Notes under the pieces: model-generated
Seen by the model: the letters and a program-made list of their open reading frames with translations, nothing else
Databases searched by the model: none
Told to the model about the DNA's origin: nothing
Source of the DNA: an uncultured Nitrospira sp.
GTDB lineage: Bacteria; Nitrospirota; Nitrospiria; Nitrospirales; Nitrospiraceae
Direction of reading: 5' to 3'
DNA: 46,454 bases
Assembly: GCA_902500775.1 (NCBI GenBank)
Contig: CABVRZ010000039.1
Coordinates: forward strand, 1-46,454
Position numbers and translations under genes: made by a program
In this document: piece after piece, positions 34,426 to 43,761 of the stretch
Numbering within the stretch: position 1 is the first letter of the stretch
Layout: each line of letters starts with the position of its first letter

Positions 34426-36254
34426 GCCAGACGGATATCACTCGCCGAGGAAACGCTCGGTTCCGCACGATCATCGTCTCGCACCTACGCTCTGCCAAGC
34501 GACATCTGGCCCTGGCCGCTAGCTGCTTGCTGGGTGTCACCCTCATGCAGCTTGTGGCGCCATGGCCACTCAAACTCATCTTCGATTACATCCTGCTCCA
34601 GAAACCGATACCGACGTCATTAGCGTTACTGCAGACGCTCTCTCAATCATGGTCCGTCGCTGTCTTGGCCTGCCTTGCTGCTTCGATCGCCGTAATCGCC
34701 GCCCTAAACGGAGCCTTCGCGTACGCCCAATCCTTCGTGACGAGCAAAATCGGTCATCGACTGGTGTTTACCATCCGACAACAGCTTTTTGCTCATGTCC
34801 AAGCACTGTCGTTGTCCTTTCACTCTCAGACTCGCTCCGGTGAGCTATTGACGAAACTGGCCAGTGATACTCAGACCCTCAAGAATGCCTTCACCGACAT
34901 TCCATTGGCCGTATCCGGACACATCCTCACATTCGTCGGCATGTTCGCAATCATGTTCGTCGTCAATTGGGAATTGAGCCTCATCATCCTGGCCACGATG
35001 CCAATCCTCGTGAGCGCCCTCTTCATCTTGAATCGCAAAATTCTGGCGACGACACGCGATCAGCGAGAACGAGACAGCCACATGACCTCACGGCTGAACG
35101 AACTGCTGTCGTCCATCTCGGTCGTACAGACCTTCGGGCGAGAACGGGCCGAACAAGATCGATTCGACCAGGAAAGCACGAAACACCTCCACATCGGGCT
35201 TCGAACGGCCAGGACCACCGCTGCCGTGGCACGAGTCGTCTCGATTATCGGCGCCGTCAGTACTGCCGCCACGGTATTTATAGGAGCCTGGCAAGTGCTG
35301 AAGGCGCGCATGACTCCGGGGGATCTCTTGATCTTTGTCAGCTACATGAAGAATCTCTACAGTCCCATCAAAGATCTGTCCAAGTTGTCGGCTCAATTCT
35401 CTCAAGCCATGGTCAGTGCCCGACGCATTGCCGATTTACTCGGCAACGAGCCAGACATTCTGGATCGCCCGGATGCCGTCAAAGCCGATCATCTCCAGGG
35501 TGCTATTCGTTTGGAGCACGTCTCATTCAGCTACCTCGAAGGGTGCCCGGTGGTACATGACCTCTCTCTCCAGATTTCACCAGGCCAACGCGTGGCCCTG
35601 GTCGGCCCATCTGGAGCCGGGAAGTCAACCCTGGTCAGCCTGTTGCTCCGTCTGTATCAGCCATCACACGGAACCATCCTTCTCGATCACCGCAATCTTG
35701 CCGACTATGAGCGTGCATCACTCCGCCATAACATCGGCGTCGTGCTCCAAGACACGTTGTTGTTCAGAGCCAGCATTGCGGACAACATTGCCTACGGGAT
35801 CGAGCACGCAACTCGCGAGCAGATTATCGAAGCCGCCCAAGAAGCCAATGCTCATGCGTTCATCCTGAGCCTCCCCAATGGATACGAGACCGTCATCGGC
35901 GAACGCGGCAGCACCCTATCCGGCGGGCAACGGCAACGGATCTGCCTCGCACGGGCACTCGTCAAACAACCGGCGATTCTCATGCTGGACGAACCGACCG
36001 CGTCACTGGACCATCGTTCGGCTCGATATGTCCGAGAAACTATCGTACGCATTCAAGCCGACCGCACAACGATCGTCATTACCCATCACTTGATCGGAAT
36101 GGACCTGTTCGATCGCATCTTTGTTTTAGAGCAAGGCCGCTTAGTCGAACAGGGCACACACCGGGGGTTGCTGGAGCAGCATGGGCTCTATGCCGACCTC
36201 TACGCCCAACAGTCGGATGATCTGTTCCGTGTCCAGCCCGACAATGTGACGTAA
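34422..36254 (+). CDS. MsbA-like ABC exporter (permease fused to ATPase)
   Basis: The 610-aa half-transporter has six transmembrane segments (about 20-310) and a nucleotide-binding domain. This has Walker A GPSGAGKST (about 394-402), Q-loop VVLQDTL, signature LSGGQRQR (about 500), Walker B ILMLDEPTASLD and an H-loop (VITHHLIG). As a homodimer it would flip or export a lipid-linked or completed glycan across the inner membrane. It overlaps the deacetylase gene by four bases and precedes the outer-membrane porin by 68 bases, so it fits the export step. Confidence 0.9.
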   Translation: MSQTDITRRGNARFRTIIVSHLRSAKRHLALAASCLLGVTLMQLVAPWPLKLIFDYILLQKPIPTSLALLQTLSQSWSVAVLACLAASIAVIAALNGAFAYAQSFVTSKIGHRLVFTIRQQLFAHVQALSLSFHSQTRSGELLTKLASDTQTLKNAFTDIPLAVSGHILTFVGMFAIMFVVNWELSLIILATMPILVSALFILNRKILATTRDQRERDSHMTSRLNELLSSISVVQTFGRERAEQDRFDQESTKHLHIGLRTARTTAAVARVVSIIGAVSTAATVFIGAWQVLKARMTPGDLLIFVSYMKNLYSPIKDLSKLSAQFSQAMVSARRIADLLGNEPDILDRPDAVKADHLQGAIRLEHVSFSYLEGCPVVHDLSLQISPGQRVALVGPSGAGKSTLVSLLLRLYQPSHGTILLDHRNLADYERASLRHNIGVVLQDTLLFRASIADNIAYGIEHATREQIIEAAQEANAHAFILSLPNGYETVIGERGSTLSGGQRQRICLARALVKQPAILMLDEPTASLDHRSARYVRETIVRIQADRTTIVITHHLIGMDLFDRIFVLEQGRLVEQGTHRGLLEQHGLYADLYAQQSDDLFRVQPDNVT

Positions 36255-36322
36255 CACCAGCCTATTTTTCGATGATGTCTAGAAACAGGGTAACGCCAGC
36301 TCGCGATTTGCGTCTAACAAAC

Positions 36323-37756
36323 ATGCCCCGTGAGCCTATAAACCGACTCAGCCTCGTGACGGCGCTGGCTGCGTTCCTCCTCACCAGCAGTACCTATGCC
36401 GCGACCGAATCACTTGATGGAGGAACTGAGCGACCTCCAGTTTCAACCAATGCGCCGGCACCCAATGGGAACGGTCAAACCCTTCCGACCTACGGCCATA
36501 CAAACGGTCAGGCACCCAGTCCTATCGTGGAGCCGTTCGATCCGAATGCCCCACCAAGAGCGACGATCCCCTTCGGACCCAATCTCTTTATGGGTGGCTA
36601 TGCCTCACTCGAAGGAGAAATGAATCGGAACTATCGCTTGTCCCCGAGCCTGAGCGAAGCTGATAGTATCCTGACACCGAACCTCGCCCCCGCAATCTCC
36701 TATGAGCCAAATCAATACCTCCAGCTCTATGTGAACCCGGTTCTCGAGATCCCAGTAGCCGTGGAAGAACTCGAGGATCGGTCTCAGACCACCGAGTTGA
36801 ATATGAACTTGGCCTTCCTCACGGTCAAAAACGTGGTCCCCGGGGCCAGGCTCCAAGTCGGCAGACAGCGTTTCATCGACAGCCGACGATGGCTCTTCAA
36901 TGAAAACATGGACGCCATTCGACTCGGCTACCAATATGAGAACTTTTCCGTGGAGGCGTCGGTGAGCCAACTGAATCTGGTTCAACGCAATCTCTTGAGA
37001 AGAGAGGCTGAAGAGGACGAGGAAGCCTTCGTGAATTACTACATGGCTGCCAACTACAAGTTTGGCAAGAGAGACCATATCGGTCTCTTCGCGCTCTATC
37101 AGGATCAGCAACGGCTCGGCTCGGCCAAACCCATCTACCTCGGGCTGCAGTCTGGCGGAAGGCTCTTGGGGGACTTGAAGTACTGGTTCCAAACAGCCAT
37201 CGTGCGGGGCTCAGATGGCGGAAGCAGTATTCGTGGGGAAGCTGTCGATGTGGGGCTGACGAAAGAATTCGCAGGATCGTGGGGGCCGTCGATCACGGTT
37301 GCGTACGCCTACGGAACCGGAGACAGCAATCCCGACGACAAGGTCGACGCATCCTTTCGGCAGACCGGGTTTCAAGGCAATTCCGATAAATTCAACGGTG
37401 TCACACGGTTCAAGTATTATGGTGAGGTGCTCGACCCAAGGCTGACCAACCTCATGGTGTTCACCGGCGGTCTCGGGGTCAGGCCGCTCAGCAAAGCCTC
37501 CTTTGACCTGGTTTACCACTACTACCTGCAAGACCATGAGTCGAAGCGGATTCGCGGGTCCGATCTATCGACCGATCCGACTGGACTCAGTAAACATATC
37601 GGTAGCGAAATTGATCTTGTGGTGGGATATCAAGGGATCCCGCATCTACAGACCAAATTTGTTCTCGGCTACTTTTTCCCCGGCAAAGCCTTCACCCAAT
37701 CGTGGCATGACGGAGCCATGTTGGCCACGGTTCTTTTTCGATACAACTTCTACTAG
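36323..37756 (+). CDS. AlgE-type alginate/polysaccharide export porin
   Basis: The start at ATG 36323 gives a clean signal peptide (LSLVTALAAFLLTSSTYA). An upstream in-frame ATG at 36272 would add 17 residues. No clear Shine-Dalgarno is seen for either. The 477-aa mature part is a beta-barrel with the family block GARLQVGRQRFIDSRRWLFN and strand-rich repeats (VEASVSQLN, YYLQDHESKR). It is placed with AlgE-like outer-membrane porins. A low-complexity Pro/Thr/Asn segment near the N-terminus (about 35-75) precedes the barrel. The stop codon TAG is also the left end of a palindromic repeat. Confidence 0.8.
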   Translation: MPREPINRLSLVTALAAFLLTSSTYAATESLDGGTERPPVSTNAPAPNGNGQTLPTYGHTNGQAPSPIVEPFDPNAPPRATIPFGPNLFMGGYASLEGEMNRNYRLSPSLSEADSILTPNLAPAISYEPNQYLQLYVNPVLEIPVAVEELEDRSQTTELNMNLAFLTVKNVVPGARLQVGRQRFIDSRRWLFNENMDAIRLGYQYENFSVEASVSQLNLVQRNLLRREAEEDEEAFVNYYMAANYKFGKRDHIGLFALYQDQQRLGSAKPIYLGLQSGGRLLGDLKYWFQTAIVRGSDGGSSIRGEAVDVGLTKEFAGSWGPSITVAYAYGTGDSNPDDKVDASFRQTGFQGNSDKFNGVTRFKYYGEVLDPRLTNLMVFTGGLGVRPLSKASFDLVYHYYLQDHESKRIRGSDLSTDPTGLSKHIGSEIDLVVGYQGIPHLQTKFVLGYFFPGKAFTQSWHDGAMLATVLFRYNFY

Positions 37757-37891
37757 CGGTCTGCTGAAAAACTCAATATGTGCGCTTCGACAAGCTCAGC
37801 GCGAACGGAAACCCTCAATAGTTTCAAGGGCTGCCCCGTTCGTCCTGAGGCTCTCGAAGGATGAACGAAGGGGTTTTCAGCAGACTACTAG
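37753..37891. repeat. REP/MITE-like palindromic intergenic element
   Basis: This 139-bp unit begins CTAGCGGTCTGCTGAAAA and ends TTTTCAGCAGACTACTAG, nearly reverse complements, with CTAG at both tips. An inner pair of arms (GCTTCGACAAGCTCAG near 37789 and CTCTCGAAGGATGAAC near 37853) is also inverted, so the unit forms a long imperfect hairpin. Such units are commonly multicopy and non-autonomous. The first CTAG provides the stop codon of the AlgE-like gene. The next 220 bases (37892-38111) show no gene I can support. Confidence 0.7.
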
Positions 37892-38111
37892 CCGAGGATG
37901 CCACAGAAATCCTCTCGCATCATTCTCACAGCACACTCAGGACGGTGATATGTGAATGGTAAAAAGTTAACTGGAAGCCAGTCGTTGAATTGTGGAGTTG
38001 CCCGGTCAAAAGCTCGTCTCGGACTTGGGCGAGCTGAGTCGAGCCGCAACCTTGGATGGGATGGGTGAGATGTTGAATTATTTGAACGCCCTCTACCGCC
38101 AGCTCTATCGA

Positions 38112-38669
38112 TCAAAAGCCGATTCCGAATCCTCCACCGCCACCCATTCTTCCTCCCGTCCCACCCCCGAGCCCGATTGAAAACCGAGGGCGCGGCTGAA
38201 GACGATAGTCCTGCGATTGAGTCGGCCAGGTATGAAGATGCTTCACGATCAACAGGGGATACCGATATTCAACCTCGTCAAGTGGTTCAGTCTTGGCCCC
38301 TGACGCTTCGCCAACAACCGTCATCAGGGTGCCGATGGCAATAGCGGCGGGATCGAGAAATTCCTGCTGGATTACCAGGAATCGTCCTTGTGACTGCTGG
38401 CGGTCGAGGATCGGTCGTTCGCCCCGATCGAGCGGCAACTGCAGCAGCTCAACCTGCGTCCCCTCCTTCAGACGCTTGGTCTTCAGGACCTCACCACCAA
38501 GGACAACCAGCTTCCCCTGATAGGTCTCCGGAGTCGCCACCAACTCAGGAAAAGAGACTGTTCGGTCCACGAGGGGTTCGAGTGAGTCAGGGATGACCCG
38601 TTGTCCAGAACAGGCGGTGAGGAGTAAAAACATCGCCAACCACCACGACTTGAAACAGACGGAACGCAT
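38112..38669 (-). CDS. Slp-family outer-membrane lipoprotein
   Basis: ATG 38669 gives a lipoprotein signal with C20 (LLLTAC). The start at 38705 would add 12 residues. The 185-aa protein has the Slp-type core (FPELVATPETYQGKLVVLGG, GRFLVIQQEFLDPAAIAIGT, EYRYPLLIVKHLHTWP). It ends with a Gly-rich tail (GLGGGTGGRMGGGGGFGIGF), unusual for the family. Slp proteins are induced in starvation in enterics, but the role here is unknown. Confidence 0.82.
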   Translation of the reverse strand: MRSVCFKSWWLAMFLLLTACSGQRVIPDSLEPLVDRTVSFPELVATPETYQGKLVVLGGEVLKTKRLKEGTQVELLQLPLDRGERPILDRQQSQGRFLVIQQEFLDPAAIAIGTLMTVVGEASGAKTEPLDEVEYRYPLLIVKHLHTWPTQSQDYRLQPRPRFSIGLGGGTGGRMGGGGGFGIGF

Positions 38670-38844
38670 TGGCACACTATAGCGTGATGGTGACGTGGTT
38701 TCCACTTCTCACGACTCACACGCTTGTCGACTTCGGGCTTTCCCCGCTGTACGTTCTTCAGTTATGATGCAGGGCCGAGCAAGGACCTTTCAGAGATGCA
38801 GACAAACTCATTCCCCGACGCCCTACTCACATAGAGAGGTATAC

Positions 38845-39501
38845 ATGTTGAGGTTGGTTCTAGCCGCCATGCTGTCACTGATTCCCTTGAGCCTCTCCTC
38901 CTGCGATAAGGCCTATATGGCCACGATGGAAAAGATTGGGTATGCCAAGCGTGACATCCTGAGCACTCGCGTCAAATCCGCTCGAGATGCACAAGAGGAC
39001 GCCAAACAAGAGATTCAAACCACGCTCGAGCAATTCGGTAAAGTCGTCTCCTATGAGGGTGGCGATCTGGAAGCCACCTACAAGAAGCTGAATAGCGAGC
39101 TCGAGAACAGCGAAGACAGTGCCAAGTCTGTCCGAAAGAAAATTACTGATGTGGAAAGTGTAGCCGACGCCCTCTTCTCGGAATGGGAACAAGAACTTGG
39201 CCAATATTCAAATGCCGACCTACGCCGGAAAAGCCAGGCCAAGCTCACCCAGACCAAGAGCCGCTACCGAGAGATGCTGGGTGCCATGAAGCGGGCGGAG
39301 CAACGCATTGAGCCCGTCCTCAAACCGCTACGCGATCAAGTCCTCTTCCTGAAACACAATCTGAACGCCCGGGCACTCTCTGCCATCAAAGGTGAACTCG
39401 TGAAGGTGGATGCGCAGGTAGATCAGCTGGTGAAAGAGATGAACCGCTCCATTGCCGAGGCCGACAAGTTCATTCAAACGATGGAGAAAGAATCTGACTA
39501 A
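38845..39501 (+). CDS. DUF2959-like coiled-coil lipoprotein
   Basis: ATG 38845 has GAGAGG upstream. The longer frame from 38695 is not supported. The 218-aa lipoprotein has C20 (LSLSSC), then MATMEKIGYAKRDILSTRVK, typical of DUF2959. The rest is nearly all helical and charged with long heptads, suggesting a periplasmic rod. No function is known for the family. Confidence 0.78.
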   Translation: MLRLVLAAMLSLIPLSLSSCDKAYMATMEKIGYAKRDILSTRVKSARDAQEDAKQEIQTTLEQFGKVVSYEGGDLEATYKKLNSELENSEDSAKSVRKKITDVESVADALFSEWEQELGQYSNADLRRKSQAKLTQTKSRYREMLGAMKRAEQRIEPVLKPLRDQVLFLKHNLNARALSAIKGELVKVDAQVDQLVKEMNRSIAEADKFIQTMEKESD

Positions 39502-39687
39502 CGGGCTATTGTCAGAATATTCTCACACCGCATACTGAGAGCCGGCAGGATGTTCACCATGGTCCTTCAGCAAGGCCGCCGCGAGCGAAGAGTCGGAACC
39601 GTACTCCGGGGTCGTACGGTGAATCCTCAAGCCCTGCGAGAACGATACTGACGGCCTTTTCAACATCCTTCCCAAGAGAGGGTACTT

Positions 39688-40560
39688 ATGCGTATCGATG
39701 ACCAACGTGAAAGCGACAACATTGAAGATCGCCGTGGGATGGGCCCTGCCCGCATCGGAAGGCGAGGAGGACTCGGCATCGGCACGATCGTACTGGCCCT
39801 AGCTGTCAGCTATTTTACCGGCGTGAATCCATTGACCGTCCTGAACGTTCTGACGGGTGTCCAGGGTGTGACCGAGACCGTCGCTCCATCGGCCTCATCC
39901 GAACCAGGCCAAGTCGGAGCCCCGAAAGATGAACTCGGGAGGTTTGCATCCATCGTCCTCGCCGACACAGAAACGACCTGGCGGGAACTCCTTGGTTCAC
40001 GATACGAAGATCCGCGCATGGTGCTGTTTGCCGGAGCAGTCCAATCGGCATGCGGCACCACGTCCTCAGCCGTCGGTCCGTTCTATTGCCCCAACGACCA
40101 TCGGGTGTACTTGGATCTGGCCTTCTTCAAAGACATGGAGCATCGGCTGGGTGCGGCTGGCGACTTCGCCCAGGCCTATGTGATCGCGCATGAAGTGGGC
40201 CACCATGTACAAAACGTGCTCGGCGTCGCAGAAAAGGTCCACCGTCTCCAGCAGCGGGCCTCTGAAGCAGAGGGCAACGCCTTATCCGTTCGCATGGAAC
40301 TTCAAGCCGATTGCTATGCCGGCGTGTGGGGCTATCATGCGAAACAGGGCAGAAACTTGATCGAACCCGGCGATTTCGAAGAGGGGCTCCGCGCCGCAGC
40401 GGCCATTGGTGATGACCGACTGCAAAAGATGTCGCGTGGGCACGTTCAACCTGAAAGTTGGACCCATGGGTCGTCTGAGCAGCGAATGACCTGGCTCAAG
40501 CGTGGCCTGGAGTCCGGTGACCCGTCGGTCTGCAACACATTTGAGACGAAGCAGCTATGA
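39688..40560 (+). CDS. Neutral zinc metallopeptidase (YpfJ family)
   Basis: The 290-aa protein has one N-terminal membrane anchor (about 28-47), a linker and a metallopeptidase domain with H168-E-V-G-H172 in VIAHEVGHHVQ. A downstream ligand lies in ELQADCYAGVWG. The segments CGTTSSAVGPFYCPND and VYLDLAFFKDM are family hallmarks. It probably acts in the periplasm. It overlaps the next gene by four bases. Confidence 0.9.
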   Translation: MRIDDQRESDNIEDRRGMGPARIGRRGGLGIGTIVLALAVSYFTGVNPLTVLNVLTGVQGVTETVAPSASSEPGQVGAPKDELGRFASIVLADTETTWRELLGSRYEDPRMVLFAGAVQSACGTTSSAVGPFYCPNDHRVYLDLAFFKDMEHRLGAAGDFAQAYVIAHEVGHHVQNVLGVAEKVHRLQQRASEAEGNALSVRMELQADCYAGVWGYHAKQGRNLIEPGDFEEGLRAAAAIGDDRLQKMSRGHVQPESWTHGSSEQRMTWLKRGLESGDPSVCNTFETKQL

Positions 40561-41003
40561 GCAACCCAGCACCTTCAGTGAAAAGCAGCTTGCTTGCAAA
40601 AACACTGGGACCTCTCCTGTCCGATCCGCCTTGGGCCGCTAAATCATTTCTGGCTGCTGGTGCCACAACCGTGGCCGGGATTGGCGCGTGGCTCTCCGAT
40701 ATGATGTCGCCGGCGCTTGCCCGTGGGGGGGCCAGCTTCATCGGTGGATTTTTACTCGGCTGGGCCTTTCGGAAGACTCTCAAGATTGCGCTGATCATTA
40801 CGATCTCCTTGGCGGCGCTCGTCGCCGTCCTGAAAACCACGGGCTGGATCCACCTCGAGTGGACCTTGATCGAGAGCGATGTAAATCGCACACTCGGTTG
40901 GGCTCGAGGTCAGGCCCAAAGCTTGAAAGAAATTGCGGCCGTCTATCTCCCTGCAGCCGGCGCCGCTGGGGCTGGTGCATTTTTCGGGTTCAGGGGGAAG
41001 TAG
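40557..41003 (+). CDS. FUN14-like membrane protein
   Basis: The 148-aa protein has two or three transmembrane segments. The central SFIGGFLLGWAFRKTLKIAL, followed by ALVAVLKTTGWI, fits the FUN14 family. Its role in bacteria is unknown. It is coupled by a four-base overlap to the upstream metallopeptidase, suggesting joint action. Confidence 0.72.
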   Translation: MSNPAPSVKSSLLAKTLGPLLSDPPWAAKSFLAAGATTVAGIGAWLSDMMSPALARGGASFIGGFLLGWAFRKTLKIALIITISLAALVAVLKTTGWIHLEWTLIESDVNRTLGWARGQAQSLKEIAAVYLPAAGAAGAGAFFGFRGK

Positions 41004-41052
41004 CGATAGTCCGTACTGTATCTGCAAATCCTGATACTACACAGGCGTTTTT

Positions 41053-41421
41053 TCAGTTCTTCTTCACCGCTTTCACATCCAACCTCCCCAAGTAATGCCC
41101 CTCAACTGTGACCTGATCGCCGTCTTTGAGAAGGACCGGTCCCATCTGGCAGAGCGCCGCATAGCTGGCTTCAATCATTCCGCTGCCATCATCAACTAGA
41201 AAACCCTGAATGCACTTCTCCAACTTCGAGTTGCTTCCAATGAAGTGTTGCATCTGATACCCAGTGATCATTCCTGTCACTTGGACGACTTTCATCTTGT
41301 ATGCTTCGGGATAAGCTTGCAGGGAGCTGATCGTAACTAGATCCGCTGCCCGTGCAATCGGGAGCAGGCAGGCTAGGCTCACCAGCGTCACTGCGATAAC
41401 GTGTAAGCTTCTATTGATCAA
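41053..41421 (-). CDS. Secreted OB-fold-like protein
   Basis: The start is a TTG at 41421 placed four bases after a perfect AAAGGAGG. A GTG at 41448 is in frame but lies before that ribosome site, so I reject it. The 122-aa product has a signal peptide (VIAVTLVSLACLLPIARA), then a small beta domain (MKVVQVTGMITGYQMQHFIG, GSGMIEASYAALCQ, GDQVTVEGHYLG), resembling OB-fold proteins of the tRNA_anti-like type. Two Cys may form a disulphide in the periplasm. Role unknown. Confidence 0.72.
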   Translation of the reverse strand: MINRSLHVIAVTLVSLACLLPIARAADLVTISSLQAYPEAYKMKVVQVTGMITGYQMQHFIGSNSKLEKCIQGFLVDDGSGMIEASYAALCQMGPVLLKDGDQVTVEGHYLGRLDVKAVKKN

Positions 41422-41478
41422 GATACCTCCTTTTCTTGAAACCTGCACTTTATAGGAGCGCTCCAGATTGTGACGGCT

Positions 41479-42372
41479 CTAGGGAATCTGACGCAGAGCT
41501 TGCCCGGTGGTGGCGCTATAGGCTTCCCTGAGTGTATGCACCTCAATCACCTGAATGGAACGTTCTGCCCCGGTAAACGCAAGATGGCTATTATCCAATG
41601 CATCGGACACAATCATGGTGGTCTTCCTCAGTTCCCGACAGGCATTCATCTTATCCACGAGTCGCCCCACGGCTTCGATCTCCCCTTCCGGCTCGATTGT
41701 TCCTGACATGCAGATATCGTGGCGAATTGGATCGCCGAGTAGGGCGGCCGCAACACCCACCGCAAAAATCCCTCCGGCACTGGGTCCATCCAATCGTGTC
41801 GGAACCAAGATACGGACCGTCAGATATCGAGGATCATAACCCACCGCCTTTGATGCGACTACGACTGCCGTAGAAAATGAGTGAGCCGATACGGGCATCA
41901 AGTTCGAATCACCGAGAATCTCCGGTCCCTTCCCATCGGCTTTGTACCCAACGGCGAGTTGCGCCACGAATCCTCCCCATGAACCAGTAATGGAAGCAAC
42001 CCGGTCTTGCCCGATACTCAAAAGGGGCAAGGACAACGTGACATCTGAAAATGGCAAGGGCTTCCTCCACTGTGGTGGCAGTGACAATTCCGACGAGGTG
42101 GTATTGGCAACCGGTGGGGAAAGATTGCGGTCTGGGGACGCCTTCGACGCTGGGGAGATAGTCAACGGAGAATAAGTCTTTGCCTCTCCGAGCTGCCGAC
42201 AGCCCGGGTATTCACGATCCGTATACAGATCTGGTTGTCCCGCCCTCGGACAGACCCAGGTCTCAGTCGTTACTGAGCCAACACCGGTGAGAGCAATCGT
42301 AAAACCAACGACAAGGGAGAAAATTGCGGGTAGGCTGGCTGTACCGTTGGATTTCAAGAGATCTTGATCCAT
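41479..42372 (-). CDS. Membrane-anchored Lon-type serine protease domain (S16), no ATPase
   Basis: The 297-aa protein has an N-terminal membrane anchor (about 15-33), a Cys-containing region and a Lon proteolytic domain (about 120-290). Catalytic S198 lies in LDGPSAGGIFAVG and K241 in GRLVDKM, 43 residues apart as in Lon. The AAA+ module is absent, so it would need another unfolding partner or act on unfolded proteins at the membrane. Orientation of the anchor is not certain. Confidence 0.82.
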   Translation of the reverse strand: MDQDLLKSNGTASLPAIFSLVVGFTIALTGVGSVTTETWVCPRAGQPDLYTDREYPGCRQLGEAKTYSPLTISPASKASPDRNLSPPVANTTSSELSLPPQWRKPLPFSDVTLSLPLLSIGQDRVASITGSWGGFVAQLAVGYKADGKGPEILGDSNLMPVSAHSFSTAVVVASKAVGYDPRYLTVRILVPTRLDGPSAGGIFAVGVAAALLGDPIRHDICMSGTIEPEGEIEAVGRLVDKMNACRELRKTTMIVSDALDNSHLAFTGAERSIQVIEVHTLREAYSATTGQALRQIP

Positions 42373-42467
42373 GCCAGACGTGCTAGGGAAGCCAGCCCCT
42401 GAAGCCTATCGCTCAAACGGGATTTCGTCAAAAAGCGCTGTATCCCCGAAAGATTACTGGCGAAGAA

Positions 42468-43742
42468 TTATCCGGGCAGGGCTTGATACCAGTCGTTGGC
42501 TTGAGCGAGCGTGATTTTACTGTCGAAGAGTCGACTAATATGATTGCTGGTCAGCAACGTTGACTTGGGACCATCGACAACGATCTTTCCCTCTTTGAGA
42601 AAGACGACTCGATCGATCTCCGGTGGAATTTCATGCAGGTGATGCGTCACCAGCAGCACAGTCTTGCCCTTGGTGATTTGCGTACGCAACAGATCGAGAT
42701 ATTGAAAGCATGCCTTGGGATCGAGGCCGCTGGTTGGCTCATCAAACACGAGGACGGGGGGATCATGCACCAGGGCTCGACCCAAGAGAAACCTCCGCTG
42801 CTCACCGGTGGACATGTGGCCGAAGCGGCGACCAGATAAGTCCATCACTCCCAATTCCTGCATCACCTCATAGGCCCTCGTCATCTGCGTTTTGTTGAAG
42901 TCTTGATGCGCATAGGTATCGTTGCTCGCATAAAATCCTGACAAGATCACGTTCAGCCCTTCAGCACAGATCAAATAGTCTCGTTGCAGATCATGCGACA
43001 CGATGCCAATTTGCTTTCGCACATCCCAGATATTCCACCGTTCCTCACCGAAGAGAGCCCAGCGCGTATTGTCCCTCGGCATGGCATGGACTTCTCCCGA
43101 CAACAACTTGAGCAGCGTGGATTTCCCTGCTCCATTGGGACCAAGGATTGCCGCATGTTCACCTTCATGCAGGGCGAAGGAAAAATCCGACAAGACGCAG
43201 GTGTCTCCTCGATAGACCGTCGCATGCTGAATGTCGACGATCGCCTTTGTCTTGACTGAAGGGCGAGCCGGTTGGACTGGACCCGCCGCTGGCCGATTGG
43301 CTGGTTTCCCGCCTCCGCGTGCCTGCTCAAGCCCGGCTCGAGCTAGCGCATCAACTCGTTCATTCTCAGGATGTCCATTGTGCCCCCTGACCCAATGCCA
43401 TTCGAGAGTATGGTTGGCAGCCAACGCATCAAGCCTCCGCCACAAATCCTCATTCTTGACTGGTTCTTTGCCGGCAGTCCGCCAGCCCCGTTGCTTCCAA
43501 CTATGAATCCATTCGCTGATGCCTTTTTGAACATACTGCGAATCAGTATAGACCCGCGCCTGCACCGATCGAGGGAACGACTGCAAGGCTTCAATCACGG
43601 CGAGCAACTCCATCCGGTTATTGGTTGTTGCCGGCTCGCCACCTGAGAATTCCGTTTCCGTCTTCCCGTCGCGCACTAGGACACCCCAGCCCCCTGGCCC
43701 AGGGTTCCCACTGCAGGCTCCATCGGTATAGATTTCGATCAT
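42468..43742 (-). CDS. rnhA: Fusion of RNase HI and ABC ATPase domain
   Basis: The 424-aa protein starts with a complete RNase HI (1-140). D7, E45, D67 and D131 match the E. coli catalytic quartet and H121 is the conserved loop His. A linker rich in Pro and Ala (141-165) follows, then an ABC ATPase (168-424). This has Walker [10 protein letters not shown] (201-209), signature [11 protein letters not shown] (310-320), Walker [13 protein letters not shown] (330-341) and an H-loop (VTHHLHEI). The ATPase resembles ModF/YhcG-type single ABC proteins, without a membrane partner here. The frame is unbroken. RNase HI removes RNA from RNA-DNA hybrids; the reason for the fusion is not known. Confidence 0.9.
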   Translation of the reverse strand: MIEIYTDGACSGNPGPGGWGVLVRDGKTETEFSGGEPATTNNRMELLAVIEALQSFPRSVQARVYTDSQYVQKGISEWIHSWKQRGWRTAGKEPVKNEDLWRRLDALAANHTLEWHWVRGHNGHPENERVDALARAGLEQARGGGKPANRPAAGPVQPARPSVKTKAIVDIQHATVYRGDTCVLSDFSFALHEGEHAAILGPNGAGKSTLLKLLSGEVHAMPRDNTRWALFGEERWNIWDVRKQIGIVSHDLQRDYLICAEGLNVILSGFYASNDTYAHQDFNKTQMTRAYEVMQELGVMDLSGRRFGHMSTGEQRRFLLGRALVHDPPVLVFDEPTSGLDPKACFQYLDLLRTQITKGKTVLLVTHHLHEIPPEIDRVVFLKEGKIVVDGPKSTLLTSNHISRLFDSKITLAQANDWYQALPG

Positions 43743-43761
43743 GTGCCTGTTCTGCGTTCGG

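Noticed and set aside
37992..38180. 62-aa ORF ahead of the Slp-like gene, opposite strand
   Set aside because: Its last third overlaps the Slp-like gene antisense and encodes only its Gly-rich tail region reversed; there is no independent support.
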